Shown piece after piece: positions 42,819-55,601 of a stretch of 64,000 nucleotides of DNA. The DNA comes from Tipula vernalis (taxonomy: Eukaryota > Arthropoda > Insecta > Diptera > Tipulidae). The stretch spans positions 54,126,333 to 54,190,332 of the forward strand of contig OY282560.1 in the NCBI GenBank assembly GCA_958295665.1. The letters run 5' to 3'. Below the pieces are notes generated by a model. It ran no database searches, was not told where the DNA came from, and saw only the letters and a list, made by a program, of their open reading frames with translations. The translations under genes were made by a program, and so were the position numbers. Positions within the stretch are counted from its first letter, which is position 1, and each line of letters begins with the position of its first letter.

Positions 42819-45800
42819 TTCTTAGAAAAATTCAATTTTATTGAAAATTAACTGTGCTATAGCCCACAAGTTTTTGGGCGGCAAATATCTAAAATGCTCC
42901 GATTACGATGGTTGATACCTCCATCAATAGGTTTCGGGACCTGTAATTGCTGTGAAAATTTTCATTTTGATTGCTCGATTATTTCTAAACATTTCTTAGA
43001 AAATTAAATTTTATTGAAAATCAACTGTGCTATAGCCCACAAGATTTGGGCGGCAAAAATCTAAAATGGTCCGATTACGATGGTTGATACCTCTATCAAT
43101 AGGTTTCGGGGCCTGTAATTGCTGTGACAATTTTCATTTTGATTGCTCGATTATTTCTGAACATTTCTTAGAAATTTGATTTATTGAAAATTAACTGTGC
43201 TATAGCCCACAAGTTTTTGGGCGGCAAAAATCTAAAATGGTCCGATTACGATGGTTGATACCTCTATCAATAGGTTTCGGGGCCTGTAATTGCTGTGACA
43301 ATTTTCATTTTGATTGCTCGATTATTTCTGAACATTTCTTAGAAAATTCAATTTTATTGAAAATAAACTGTGCTATAGCCCACAAGTTTTTGGGCGGCAA
43401 AAATCTAAAATGGTCCGATTACGATGGTTGATACCTCTATCAATAGGTTTCGGGACCTGTAATTGCTGTGACAATTTTCATTTTGATTGCTCGATTATTT
43501 CTAAACATTTCTCAAAAAATTCAATTTTATTGAAAATTAACTGTGCTATAGCCCACAAGTTTTTGGGCGGCAAAAATTTAAAATGCTCCGATTACGATGG
43601 TTGATACCTCTATCAATAGGTTTCGGGACCTGTAATTGCTGTGACAATTTTCATTTTGATTGCTCGATTATTTCTAAACATTTCTTAGAAAATTCAATTT
43701 TATTGAAAATTAACTGTGCTATAGCCCACAAGTTTTTGGGCGGCAAAAATCTAAAATGCTCCGATTACGATGGTTGATACCTCTATCAATAGGTTGCGGG
43801 ACCTGTAATTGCTGTGACAATTTTCATTTTGATTGCTCGATTATTTCTAAACATTTCTTAGAAAATTCAATTTTATTGAAAATAAACTGTGCTATAGCCC
43901 ACAAGTTTTTGGGCGGCAAAAATCTAAAATGCTCCGATTACGATGGTTGATACCTCTATCAATAGGTTGCGGGACCTGTAATTGCTGTGACAATTTTCAT
44001 TTTGATTGCTCGATTATTTCTAAACATTTCTTAGAAAATTCAATTTTATTGAAAATAAACTGTGCTATAGCCCACAAGTTTTTGGGCGGCAAAAATCTAA
44101 AATGCTCCGATTACGATGGTTGATACCTCTATCAATAGGTTTTGGGACCTGTAATTGCTGTGACAATTTTCATTTTGATTGCTCGATTATTTCTAAACAT
44201 TTCTTAGAAAATTCAATTTTATTGAAAATAAACTGTGCTATAGCCCACAAGTTTTTGGGCGGCAAAAATCTAAAATGCTCCGATTACGATGGTTGATACC
44301 TCTATCAATAGGTTTCGGGACCTGTAATTGCTGTGACAATTTTCATTTTGATTGCTCGATTATTTCTAAACATTTCTTAGAAAATTCAATTTTATTGAAA
44401 ATTAACTGTGCTATAGCCCACAAGTTTTTGGGCGGCAAAAATCTAAAATGCTCCGATTACGATGGTTGATACCTCTATCAATAGGTTGCGGGACCTGTAA
44501 TTGCTGTGACAATTTTCATTTTGATTGCTCGATTATTTCTAAACATTTCTTAGAAAATTCAATTTTATTGAAAATAAACTGTGCTATAGCCCACAAGTTT
44601 TTGGGCGGCAAAAATCTAAAATGCTCCGATTACGATGGTTGATACCTCTATCAATAGGTTGCGGGACCTGTAATTGCTGTGACAATTTTCATTTTGATTG
44701 CTCGATTATTTCTAAACATTTCTTAGAAAATTCAATTTTATTGAAAATAAACTGTGCTATAGCCCACAAGTTTTTGGGCGGCAAAAATCTAAAATGCTCC
44801 GATTACGATGGTTGATACCTCTATCAATAGGTTGCGGGACCTGTAATTGCTGTGACAATTTTCATTTTGATTGCTCGATTATTTCTAAACATTTCTTAGA
44901 AAATTCAATTTTATTGAAAATAAACTGTGCTATAGCCCACAAGTTTTTGGGCGGCAAAAATCTAAAATGCTCCGATTACGATGGTTGATACCTCTATCAA
45001 TAGGTTTCGGGACCTGTAATTGCTGTGACAATTTTCATTTTGATTGCTCGATTATTTCTAAACATTTCTTAGAAAATTCAATTTTATTGAAAATTAACTG
45101 TGCTATAGCCCACAAGTTTTTGGGCGGCAAAAATCTAAAATGCTCCGATTACGATGGTTGATACCTCTATCAATAGGTTGCGGGACCTGTAATTGCTGTG
45201 ACAATTTTCATTTTGATTGCTCGATTATTTCTAAACATTTCTTAGAAAATTCAATTTTATTGAAAATAAACTGTGCTATAGCCCACAAGTTTTTGGGCGG
45301 CAAAAATCTAAAATGCTCCGATTACGATGGTTGATACCTCTATCAATAGGTTTTGGGACCTGTAATTGCTGTGACAATTTTCATTTTGATTGCTCGATTA
45401 TTTCTAAACATTTCTTAGAAAATTCAATTTTATTGAAAATAAACTGTGCTATAGCCCACAAGTTTTTGGGCGGCAAAAATCTAAAATGCTCCGATTACGA
45501 TGGTTGATACCTCTATCAATAGGTTTCGGGACCTGTAATTGCTGTGACAATTTTCATTTTGATTGCTCGATTATTTCTAAACATTTCTTAGAAAATTCAA
45601 TTTTATTGAAAATTAACTGTGCTATAGCCCACAAGTTTTTGGGCGGCAAAAATCTAAAATGCTCCGATTACGATGGTTGATACCTCTATCAATAGGTTGC
45701 GGGACCTGTAATTGCTGTGACAATTTTCATTTTGATTGCTCGATTATTTCTAAACATTTCTTAGAAAATTCAATTTTATTGAAAATAAACTGTGCTATAG

Positions 45801-48800
45801 CCCACAAGTTTTTGGGCGGCAAAAATCTAAAATGCTCCGATTACGATGGTTGATACCTCTATCAATAGGTTGCGGGACCTGTAATTGCTGTGACAATTTT
45901 CATTTTGATTGCTCGATTATTTCTAAACATTTCTTAGAAAATTCAATTTTATTGAAAATAAACTGTGCTATAGCCCACAAGTTTTTGGGCGGCAAAAATC
46001 TAAAATGCTCCGATTACGATGGTTGATACCTCTATCAATAGGTTTTGGGACCTGTAATTGCTGTGACAATTTTCATTTTGATTGCTCGATTATTTCTAAA
46101 CATTTCTTAGAAAATTCAATTTTATTGAAAATTAACTGTGCTATAGCCCACAAGTTTTTGGGCGGCAAAAATCTAAAATGCTCCGATTACGATGGTTGAT
46201 ACCTCTATCAATAGGTTGCGGGACCTGTAATTGCTGTGACAATTTTCATTTTGATTGCTCGATTATTTCTAAACATTTCTTAGAAAATTCAATTTTATTG
46301 AAAATAAACTGTGCTATAGCCCACAAGTTTTTGGGCGGCAAAAATCTAAAATGCTCCGATTACGATGGTTGATACCTCTATCAATAGGTTTTGGGACCTG
46401 TAATTGCTGTGACAATTTTCATTTTGATTGCTCGATTATTTCTAAACATTTCTTAGAAAATTCAATTTTATTGAAAATAAACTGTGCTATAGCCCACAAG
46501 TTTTTGGGCGGCAAAAATCTAAAATGGTCCGATTACGATGGTTGATACCTCTATCAATAGGTTTCGGGACCTGTAATTGCTGTGACAATTTTCATTTTGA
46601 TTGCTCGATTATTTCTAAACATTTCTCAAAAAATTCAATTTTATTGAAAATTAACTGTGCTATAGCCCACAAGTTTTTGGGCGGCAAAAATTTAAAATGC
46701 TCCGATTACGATGGTTGATACCTCTATCAATAGGTTTCGGGACCTGTAATTGCTGTGACAATTTTCATTTTGATTGCTCGATTATTTCTAAACATTTCTT
46801 AGAAAATTCAATTTTATTGAAAATTAACTGTGCTATAGCCCACAAGTTTTTGGGCGGCAAAAATCTAAAATGCTCCGATTACGATGGTTGATACCTCTAT
46901 CAATAGGTTGCGGGACCTGTAATTGCTGTGACAATTTTCATTTTGATTGCTCGATTATTTCTAAACATTTCTTAGAAAATTCAATTTTATTGAAAATCAA
47001 CTGTGCTATAGCCCACAAGTTTTTGGGCGGCAAAAATCTAAAATGGTCCGATTACGATGGTTGATACCTCTATCAATAGGTTTCGGGACCTGTAATTGCT
47101 GTGACAATTTTCATTTTGATTGCTCGATTATTTCTAAACATTTCTTAGAAAATTCAATTTTATTGAAAATTAACTGTGCTATAGCCCACAAGTTTTTGGG
47201 CGGTAAAAATCTAAAATGGTCCGATTACGATGGTTGATACCTCTATCAATAGGTTTCGGGACCTGTAATTGCTGTGACAATTTTCATTTTGATTGCTCGA
47301 TTATTTCTAAACATTTCTTAGAAAATTCAATTTTATTGAAAATCAACTGTGCTATAGCCCACAAGTTTTTGGGCGGCAAAAATTTAAAATGCTCCGATTA
47401 CGATGGTTGATACCTCTATCAATAGGTTTTGGGACCTGTAATTGCTGTGACAATTTTCATTAAGATTGCTCGATTATTTCTGAACATTTCTTAGAAAATT
47501 CAATTTTATTGAAAATCAACTGTGCTATAGCCCACAAGTTTTTGGGCGGCAAAAATCTAAAATGGTCCGATTACGATGGTTGATACCTCTATCAATAGGT
47601 TTCGGGGCCTGTAATTGCTGTGACAATTTTCATTTTGATTGCTCGATTATTTCTGAACATTTCTTAGAAAATTCAATTTTATTGAAAATAAACTGTGCTA
47701 TAGCCCACAAGTTTTTGGGCGGCAAAAATCTAAAATGCTCCGATTACGATGGTTGATACCTCTATCAATAGGTTTTGGGACCTGTAATTGCTGTGACAAT
47801 TTTCATTTAGATTGCTCGATTATTTCTAAACATTTCTTAGAAAATTCAATTTTATTGAAAATTAACTGTGCTATAGCCCACAAGTTTTTGGGCGGCAAAA
47901 ATCTAAAATGCTCCGATTACGATGGTTGATACCTCTATCAATAGGTTGCGGGACCTGTAATTGCTGTGACAATTTTCATTTTGATTGCTCGATTATTTCT
48001 AAACATTTCTTAGAAAATTCAATTTTATTGAAAATAAACTGTGCTATAGCCCACAAGTTTTTGGGCGGCAAAAATCTAAAATGCTCCGATTACGATGGTT
48101 GATACCTCTATCAATAGGTTTTGGGACCTGTAATTGCTGTGACAATTTTCATTTTGATTGCTCGATTATTTCTAAACATTTCTTAGAAAATTCAATTTTA
48201 TTGAAAATTAACTGTGGTATAGCCCACAAGTTTTTGGGCGGCAAAAATCTAAAATGGTCCGATTACGATGGTTGATACCTCTATCAATAGGTTTCGGGAC
48301 CTGTAATTGCTGTGACAATTTTCATTTTGATTGCTCGATTATTTCTAAACATTTCTTAGAAAATTCAATTTTATTGAAAATTAACTGTGCTATAGCCCAC
48401 AAGTTTTTGGGCGGCAAAAATCTAAAATGCTCCGATTACGATGGTTGATACCTCTATCAATAGGTTGCGGGACCTGTAATTGCTGTGACAATTTTCATTT
48501 TGATTGCTCGATTATTTCTAAACATTTCTTAGAAAATTCAATTTTATTGAAAATCAACTGTGCTATAGCCCACAAGTTTTTGGGCGGCAAAAATCTAAAA
48601 TGCTCCGATTACGATGGTTGATACCTCTATCAATAGGTTTCGGGACCTGTAATTGCTGTGACAATTTTCATTTTGATTGCTCAATTATTTCTTAACATTT
48701 CTTAGAAAATTCAATTTTATAAAAATTAACTGTGCTATAGCCCACAAGTTTTTGGGCGGCAAAAATCTAAAATGGTCCGATTACGATGGTTGATACCTCT

Positions 48801-51800
48801 ATCAATAGGTTTCGGGGCCTGTAATTGCTGTGACAATTTTCATTTTGATTGCTCGATTATTTCTAAACATTTCTTAGAAAATTCAATTTTATTGAAAATT
48901 AACTGTGCTATAGCCCACAAGTTTTTGGGCGGCAAAAATCTAAAATGCTCCGATTACGATGGTTGATACCTCTACCAATAGGTTGCGGGACCTGTAATTG
49001 CTGTGACAATTTTCATTTTGATTGCTCGATTATTTCTAAACATTTCTTAGAAAATTCAATTTTATTGAAAATCAACTGTGCTATAGCCCACAAGTTTTTG
49101 GGCGGCAAAAATCTAAAATGGTCCGATTACGATGGTTGATACCTCTATCAATAGGTTTCGGGACCTGTAATTGCTGTGACAATTTTCATTTTGATTGCTC
49201 AATTATTTCTAAACATTTCTTAGAAAATTCAATTTTTTAAAAATTAACTGTGTTATAGCCCACAAGTTTTTGGGCGGCAAAAATCTAAAATGGTCCGATT
49301 ACGATGGTTGATACCTCTATCAATCGGTTTCGGGACCTGTAATTGCTGTGGCAATTTTCATTTTGATTGCTCGATTATTTCTAAACATTTCTTAGAAAAT
49401 TCAATTTTATTGAAAATCAACTGTGCTATAGCCCACAAGTTTTTGGGCGGCAAAAATTTAAAATGCTCCGATTACGATGGTTGATACCTCTATCAATAGG
49501 TTTTGGGACCTGTAATTGCTGTGACAATTTTCATTTAGATTGCTCGATTATTTCTAAAGATTTCTTAGAAAATTCAATTTTATTGAAAATTAACTGTGCT
49601 ATAGCCCACAAGTTTTTGGGCGGCAAAAATCTAAAATGGTCCGATTACGATGGTTGATACCTCTATCAATAGGTTTCGGGACCTGTAATTGCTGTGACAA
49701 TTTTCATTTTGATTGCTCGATTATTTCTAAACATTTCTTAGAAAATTCAATTTTATTGAAAATTAACTGTGGTATAGCCCACAAGTTTTTGGGCGGCAAA
49801 AATCTAAAATGGTCCGATTACGATGGTTGATACCTCTATCAATAGGTTTCGGGACCTGTAATTGCTGTGACAATTTTCATTTTGATTGCTCGATTATTTC
49901 TAAACATTTCTTAGAAAATTCAATTTTATTGAAAATTAACTGTGCTATAGCCCACAAGTTTTTGGGCGGCAAAAATCTAAAATGCTCCGATTACGATGGT
50001 TGATACCTCTATCAATAGGTTGCGGGACCTGTAATTGCTGTGACAATTTTCATTTTGATTGCTCGATTATTTCTAAACATTTCTTAGAAAATTCAATTTT
50101 ATTGAAAATCAACTGTGCTATAGCCCACAAGTTTTTGGGCGGCAAAAATCTAAAATGCTCCGATTACGATGGTTGATACCTCTATCAATAGGTTTCGGGA
50201 CCTGTAATTGCTGTGACAATTTTCATTTTGATTGCTCAATTATTTCTTAACATTTCTTAGAAAATTCAATTTTATAAAAATTAACTGTGCTATAGCCCAC
50301 AAGTTTTTGGGCGGCAAAAATCTAAAATGGTCCGATTACGATGGTTGATACCTCTATCAATAGGTTTCGGGGCCTGTAATTGCTGTGACAATTTTCATTT
50401 TGATTGCTCGATTATTTCTAAACATTTCTTAGAAAATTCAATTTTATTGAAAATTAACTGTGCTATAGCCCACAAGTTTTTGGGCGGCAAAAATCTAAAA
50501 TACTCCGATTACGATGGTTGATACCTCTACCAATAGGTTGCGGGACCTGTAATTGCTGTGACAATTTTCATTTTGATTGCTCGATTATTTCTAAACATTT
50601 CTTAGAAAATTCAATTTTATTGAAAATCAACTGTGCTATAGCCCACAAGTTTTTGGGCGGCAAAAATCTAAAATGGTCCGATTACGATGGTTGATACCTC
50701 TATCAATAGGTTTCGGGACCTGTAATTGCTGTGACAATTTTCATTTTGATTGCTCAATTATTTCTAAACATTTCTTAGAAAATTCAATTTTTTAAAAATT
50801 AACTGTGTTATAGCCCACAAGTTTTTGGGCGGCAAAAATCTAAAATGGTCCGATTACGATGGTTGATACCTCTATCAATAGGTTTCGGGACCTGTAATTG
50901 CTGTGACAATTTTCATTTTGATTGCTCGATTATTTCTAAACATTTCTTAGAAAATTCAATTTTATTGAAAATCAACTGTGCTATAGCCCACAAGTTTTTG
51001 GGCGGCAAAAATTTAAAATGCTCCGATTACGATGGTTGATACCTCTATCAATAGGTTTTGGGACCTGTAATTGCTGTGACAATTTTCATTTAGATTGCTC
51101 GATTATTTCTAAACATTGCTTAGAAAATTCAATTTTATTGAAAATTAACTGTGCTATAGCCCACAAGTTTTTGGGCGGCAAAAATCTAAAATGCTCCGAT
51201 TACGATGGTTGATACCTCTATCAATAGGTTTCGGGACCTGTAATTGCTGTGACAATTTTCATTTTGATTGCTCGATTATTTCTAAACATTTCTTAGAAAA
51301 TTCAATTTTATTGAAAATCAACTGTGCTATAGCCCACAAGTTTTTGGGCGGCAAAAATCTAAAATGCTCCGATTGCGATGGTTGATACCTCTATCAATAG
51401 GTTTCGGGACCTGTAATTGCTGTGACAATTTTCATTTTGATTGCTCGATTATTTCTAAACATTTCTTAGAAAATTCAATTTTATTGAAAATCAACTGTGC
51501 TATAGCCCACAAGTTTTTGGGCGGCAAAAATTTAAAATGCTCCGATTACGATGGTTGATACCTCTATCAATAGGTTTTGGGACCTGTAATTGCTGTGACA
51601 ATTTTCATTTAGATTGCTCGATTATTTCTAAAGATTTCTTAGAAAATTCAATTTTATTGAAAATTAACTGTGCTATAGCCCACAAGTTTTTGGGCGGCAA
51701 AAATCTAAAATGGTCCGATTACGATGGTTGATACCTCTATCAATAGGTTTCGGGACCTGTAATTGCTGTGACAATTTTCATTTTGATTGCTCGATTATTT

Positions 51801-52233
51801 CTAAACATTTCTTAGAAAATTCAATTTTATTGAAAATCAACTGTGCTATAGCCCACAAGTTTTTGGGCGGCAAAAATCTAAAATGGTCCGATTGCGATGG
51901 TTGATACCTCTATCAATAGGTTTCGGGACCTGTAATTGCTGTGACAATTTTCATTTTGATTGCTCGATTATTTCTAAACATTTCTTAGAAAATTCAATTT
52001 TATTGAAAATCAACTGTGCTATAGCCTACAAGTTTTTGGGCGGCAAAAATCTAAAATGCTCCGATTACGATGGTTGATACCTCTATCAATAGGTTTCGGG
52101 ACCTGTAATTGCTGTGACAATTTTCATTTTGATTGCTCGATTATTTCTAAACATTTCTTAGAAAATTCAATTTTATAAAAATTTACTGTGCTATAGCCCA
52201 CAAGTTTTTGGGCGGCAAAAATCTAAAATGCTC
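42819..52233 (+). repeat. 173-bp satellite array, about 54 monomers
   Basis: Monomer core: TTAGAAAATTCAATTTTATTG, CTGTGCTATAGCCCACAAG, TTGGGCGGCAAAAATCTAAA, GATTACGATGGTTGATACC, ACCTGTAATTGCTGTGACAA. Start-to-start distance is 173 bp throughout, apart from monomers with 1-bp deletions (start-to-start 172 bp). Monomers are nearly identical; edge monomers are the most diverged. Diagnostic variants recur in register, giving higher-order repeats. Each monomer holds a 64-codon open frame, but 173 is not a multiple of 3 and the frames are by-products of sequence identity. Array edges: Helitron frame at left, AT-rich DNA at right. Confidence 0.95.
48081..51190 (+). repeat. Nine-monomer higher-order repeat (1555 bp), two copies
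   Basis: Monomers starting at 48081 and 49636 share the rare GTGGTATAGCC variant; the fourth monomers (48600, 50155) share CAATTATTTCTTAAC with TTATAAAAATT; the sixth (48945, 50500) share CTACCAATAGG; the seventh (49118, 50673) share TTTTTAAAAATTAACTGTGTTA-type change; the ninth (49463, 51018) share CATTTAGATTGC. The spacing of every pair is 1555 bp. Confidence 0.85.
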
Positions 52234-53920
52234 AAAATAGAAAAACTCTTGGAAGCTTGAAATTTAAATTTTGAAGTGGAATTTTTACTTAAAACGAAAA
52301 GAAATATCTAATCCAATTAAATCAAATCTGGAACTATTTTCAAAATACCATTTTATAATGTATTGAGTGAATTTTACTTCCTGAATTTGAGCATGATAAA
52401 AATGTTACATAACGTTTAATGATAAAACTAAAATGTTTATCAAAGCGTTTAAAAATTGTTTTCTTATCACATCAGGTTGGTACTTAGTTATGAATATTAT
52501 ACCAAAACTATTTTATGACCACAACAAACTAGAAAATTCAAAATCATTTAACTAAATTATAAACACAGCTAATTAAAATTACATAAATTAATGAAATTTA
52601 TTGAAAATAAAGTATGTAGTTGCAATAACAACAACAATCGAGATGTCTTTAGGGAGAAATTATTGTGTCTATACCATATAAAAAACCGCGCAACAAAATT
52701 TAGGCAAGAGTTATGCGAATGTGATTCAAAATAAATCCTTTATTTATACCATAATTTAATCAACCAGCTGTACTGATATTATCTTATTTAGCTGCCATAA
52801 TCCTGGAATAAAACTTTTCGCTATTGTTGGTGTCTTCTTCTGTTATTATGTATTTGTATGTGTATTCCATATTTATTTTTTCTCTGCTACTTAAAACTCC
52901 CTTAATGCACACAATAAATTCCATGAGATATTTTTTCTAATTTAAGAGATCCACCAAAAAAAAAAAAAAAAATTCGCTGGGAAATATATTATTATAGAGG
53001 TACATGAAAAATATAATAAATAAAATAAAAAATTATTTATCGTGATTTATTATCAACTTATATCCTTATCATAAACTTTACCACAAATAAATACTAAAAT
53101 AAAAAAAAAAAACGTAAAAGAGAAAGAACCAAACCGAATACACAAGTTATGTATTTATCTGAATCTACGTACTTATTTGTGTATATCTGTAGGTATGCAT
53201 GTGCTGTAATAGAATTTCCAATGGGAATATAATTTAAAACTTATTATTATCAGACAACATTGTATCAAATAAGATGTATGTACATATATACATATGTGGT
53301 TTCCACAGTGTACATACTTCGAGATTTTTTTTTTTTCGGAAAACCCGACCATAAGAAAATGAAAATTTTAAAGTTTTTTTTTTATTTTATTTTTGTTTTG
53401 TTCGACTTTTCTTTGCACCGGTTAATAGAAAAATATGATACGTAATATGTACAAGAGAAATTGAATATTGAAAGATGATATAATTTATTGCTAAAATATT
53501 TGTCATACAATGGATACATATCTACATTCTACAATATAAGGGCTATATTGGAAAATGAATGATAACTATGGCGAATAACAATGTGAACAGGTTTCGCATT
53601 ACCCAAATACGAAAGTCAAATATAATGTCAATTTCAATTTAATTAAAACATTTTTTTTTTTGTTAAAGTGACGAGCGAGTTACATTATATTCCATGTCCG
53701 GGAAATACTTACTTATTTTCTTACTAAAATATTTAGCAGAACATTTCGCAAAAACTTCACGTTGCGGTTGGGCAACGAGAAAATTTTAATAAAGAATTTA
53801 CAAAACATATTTTATTGTAAATGTATTAGTGAACTTACCTGTGTAAGACGAAAATAATTATCTCAAGAACATATTTAAGGGATTTTACATGTCGCAATAC
53901 ATAAAGTGTCATAGACAGAA
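52234..53920. other. AT-rich, no gene seen
   Basis: Long homopolymers and no motif-bearing frame. Short plus-strand frame at 53260-53445 is low-complexity. No repeat with the satellite was seen beyond 52233. Confidence 0.5.
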
Positions 53921-54183
53921 GCTATCCCAATAACAAAAAATACCTCTCTTATTTTTGCGGATCATTAGGGGCTTACAAGTTCATTTGGTACCATATCGTT
54001 CTAAACAAAAATTGGTTAAAAAAAAAATTCTGTCGATCTAATCGTAGCGATTTCGCCAATTGGCCACTTACATTATGAAGTAACTAGGAGCTACCCCAAT
54101 ATCAAAAAATCCCTCCCCTATTTTTGCGGATCGTCAGGGGCTTATAACTCCATTTGGTACCATATCGTTCTAAACAAAAATTG
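53921..54183. repeat. Imperfect direct repeat, 169-bp spacing
   Basis: About 95 bp (TATTTTTGCGGATC, then CATTTGGTACCATATCGTTC, then TAAACAAAAATTG) at 53921-54020 recur at 54090-54183 with several substitutions. Confidence 0.75.
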
Positions 54184-54938
54184 ACATGGGTCTACCTATG
54201 TCAAGTTTTATTTTTGGGGTTCTAAATCATTTTTAAAAAATTCATTCTCAAAGGAAATCAATTCCATCGTTTATTTCGTTGTTGAATTGCATTACAATCT
54301 GTGGATAAACAACAAGTTCCTTGTCCTAATTAGCGCTTCACCTAAAAATTTATTCGAATTTCATCAGTTTAACCCCATTTGTCTAACAAAATCTTTCAAA
54401 ATAATTTGCGCAAATTTTGCATTTAAACTTGGCATGAGCAAAATTATATAAATACGAAAGCAAATTAAAATGTAGCAGGTAATGTCCCAATAAATCATTT
54501 AAACGGTTATGCCCTTCCTCAAGTGACAATAACATAATAGACAAATTGAATTGAAGCAATTGAATTGAACGTAAGGAAAAGCAAGTTTTCTGCACAATTT
54601 TCCATGAACCAAAAAAACTGTGCAAACTATTTGAGTGTGTCGACCCACCATTAGCAATTTATTAAGTACATAGAACGTATATTCGATTTTATTATGTTTG
54701 ATGATTATGTGATCACGGTTGTTTGATACTTAGAAAAATTTATTCTTGATTAATTTTTTAAATATCGTTAAGCCTCTTCGCCACGTCAAGGCCGTAATCA
54801 TGAAGGGTTTTTTTTTTTAATTTTTGTTGCTTTTATCAAATAGCTAAGTAAATAAAAATAAGACTTCATAATATATTCATAATATAAATCAAAACGTAAA
54901 TATAAAAAAATTATATGGAACAAAACATGCAAAGTTGA
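54184..54938. other. No gene seen
   Basis: The minus-strand frame 54625-54383 has no recognised motif. The rest is AT-rich. Confidence 0.4.
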
Positions 54939-55601
54939 TTAACAACTTGAATGTGTATCAAAGCTGTATTCGAAGCTGAATGGTTTGTTTTCAAAATTCT
55001 CATAACATATTAAGCAATAACCAGACATTGAATGGGTATTTTGAATGAGAACATCTTTTAAATGTTCCCTGTAATCGTGGAGAGCTTCTTTACATATTGA
55101 TTCGTTTGCAGAGTGAATATTTTCTATTACATTATTATTAACTATAAAATCAATTGCGTATATAATTAATACCCCACAATTAAAACCATCACGTTGTTGT
55201 GGTAAATATTCACAATGCGCTGACTGAAGCATTGTAAACGGCCTTTGATAAAATTTATCTAACTCCAGAGCAAAATTGTTTCCTTTCTCCAATAATTCTA
55301 TTTGAATTCTTTCTGGATTTAATGGGTCATAAGCTAATATCGTTTTATTAGAAAAATCTATGACGCAAATTTTCCAGTGACTATTTTCACAGCTTGGTAA
55401 ATTTAACAGGCTCTTGTTACGGCAAAGTTCCAACTCTGGTTGCTTACGTGGATCACATGCTTCGTAGTTTTTGTTATGCCCTATTTTGAGCATTTGGTAA
55501 GGATCTAAACATAAAGCTTTTCCATTCAGTTTTAAACTTATTGAAGCATACACAACGTCCGAACTCAAAAACTCCCTATTTGACATAATGAGTTGTAACA
55601 A
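54939..55601 (-). CDS. Ulp1/C48-type cysteine protease, transposon-borne
   Basis: 220-residue frame. The catalytic set of Ulp1-type SUMO proteases is visible in order: His in NSHWKICVIDF (about residue 82), Asp in LAYDPLNPERI (about 97), Gln in LPQQRDGFNCGV (about 141) and Cys in the same motif (about 147), followed by IIYAIDFIV. The first 70 residues (FLSSDVVYASISLKL) probably belong to the preceding transposase-protease reading. A Cys-containing end (SGYCLICYENF) follows. It directly continues the DDE-like ORF 56763-55565 on the same strand. In several DNA transposon groups, notably Mutator-like, Ulp1 domains are carried with the transposase; their role there is not settled. Whether the protein is still made is unknown. 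Confidence 0.75.
   Translation of the reverse strand: MLQLIMSNREFLSSDVVYASISLKLNGKALCLDPYQMLKIGHNKNYEACDPRKQPELELCRNKSLLNLPSCENSHWKICVIDFSNKTILAYDPLNPERIQIELLEKGNNFALELDKFYQRPFTMLQSAHCEYLPQQRDGFNCGVLIIYAIDFIVNNNVIENIHSANESICKEALHDYREHLKDVLIQNTHSMSGYCLICYENFENKPFSFEYSFDTHSSC

Noticed and set aside
43237..52077. About 45 overlapping 64-codon open frames, one per satellite monomer
   Set aside because: The frames exist because monomers are almost identical. The 173-bp period shifts the frame by 2 each unit, neighbouring frames overlap by 22 bp, and monomers with indels simply lose the frame. No start context, codon conservation or domain supports coding.
33275..52233. CRISPR-like arrays
   Set aside because: Both arrays are continuous tandem repeats of 146 or 173 bp without unique spacers, in a eukaryotic genome with spliced genes. 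They are satellites or transposon arms.
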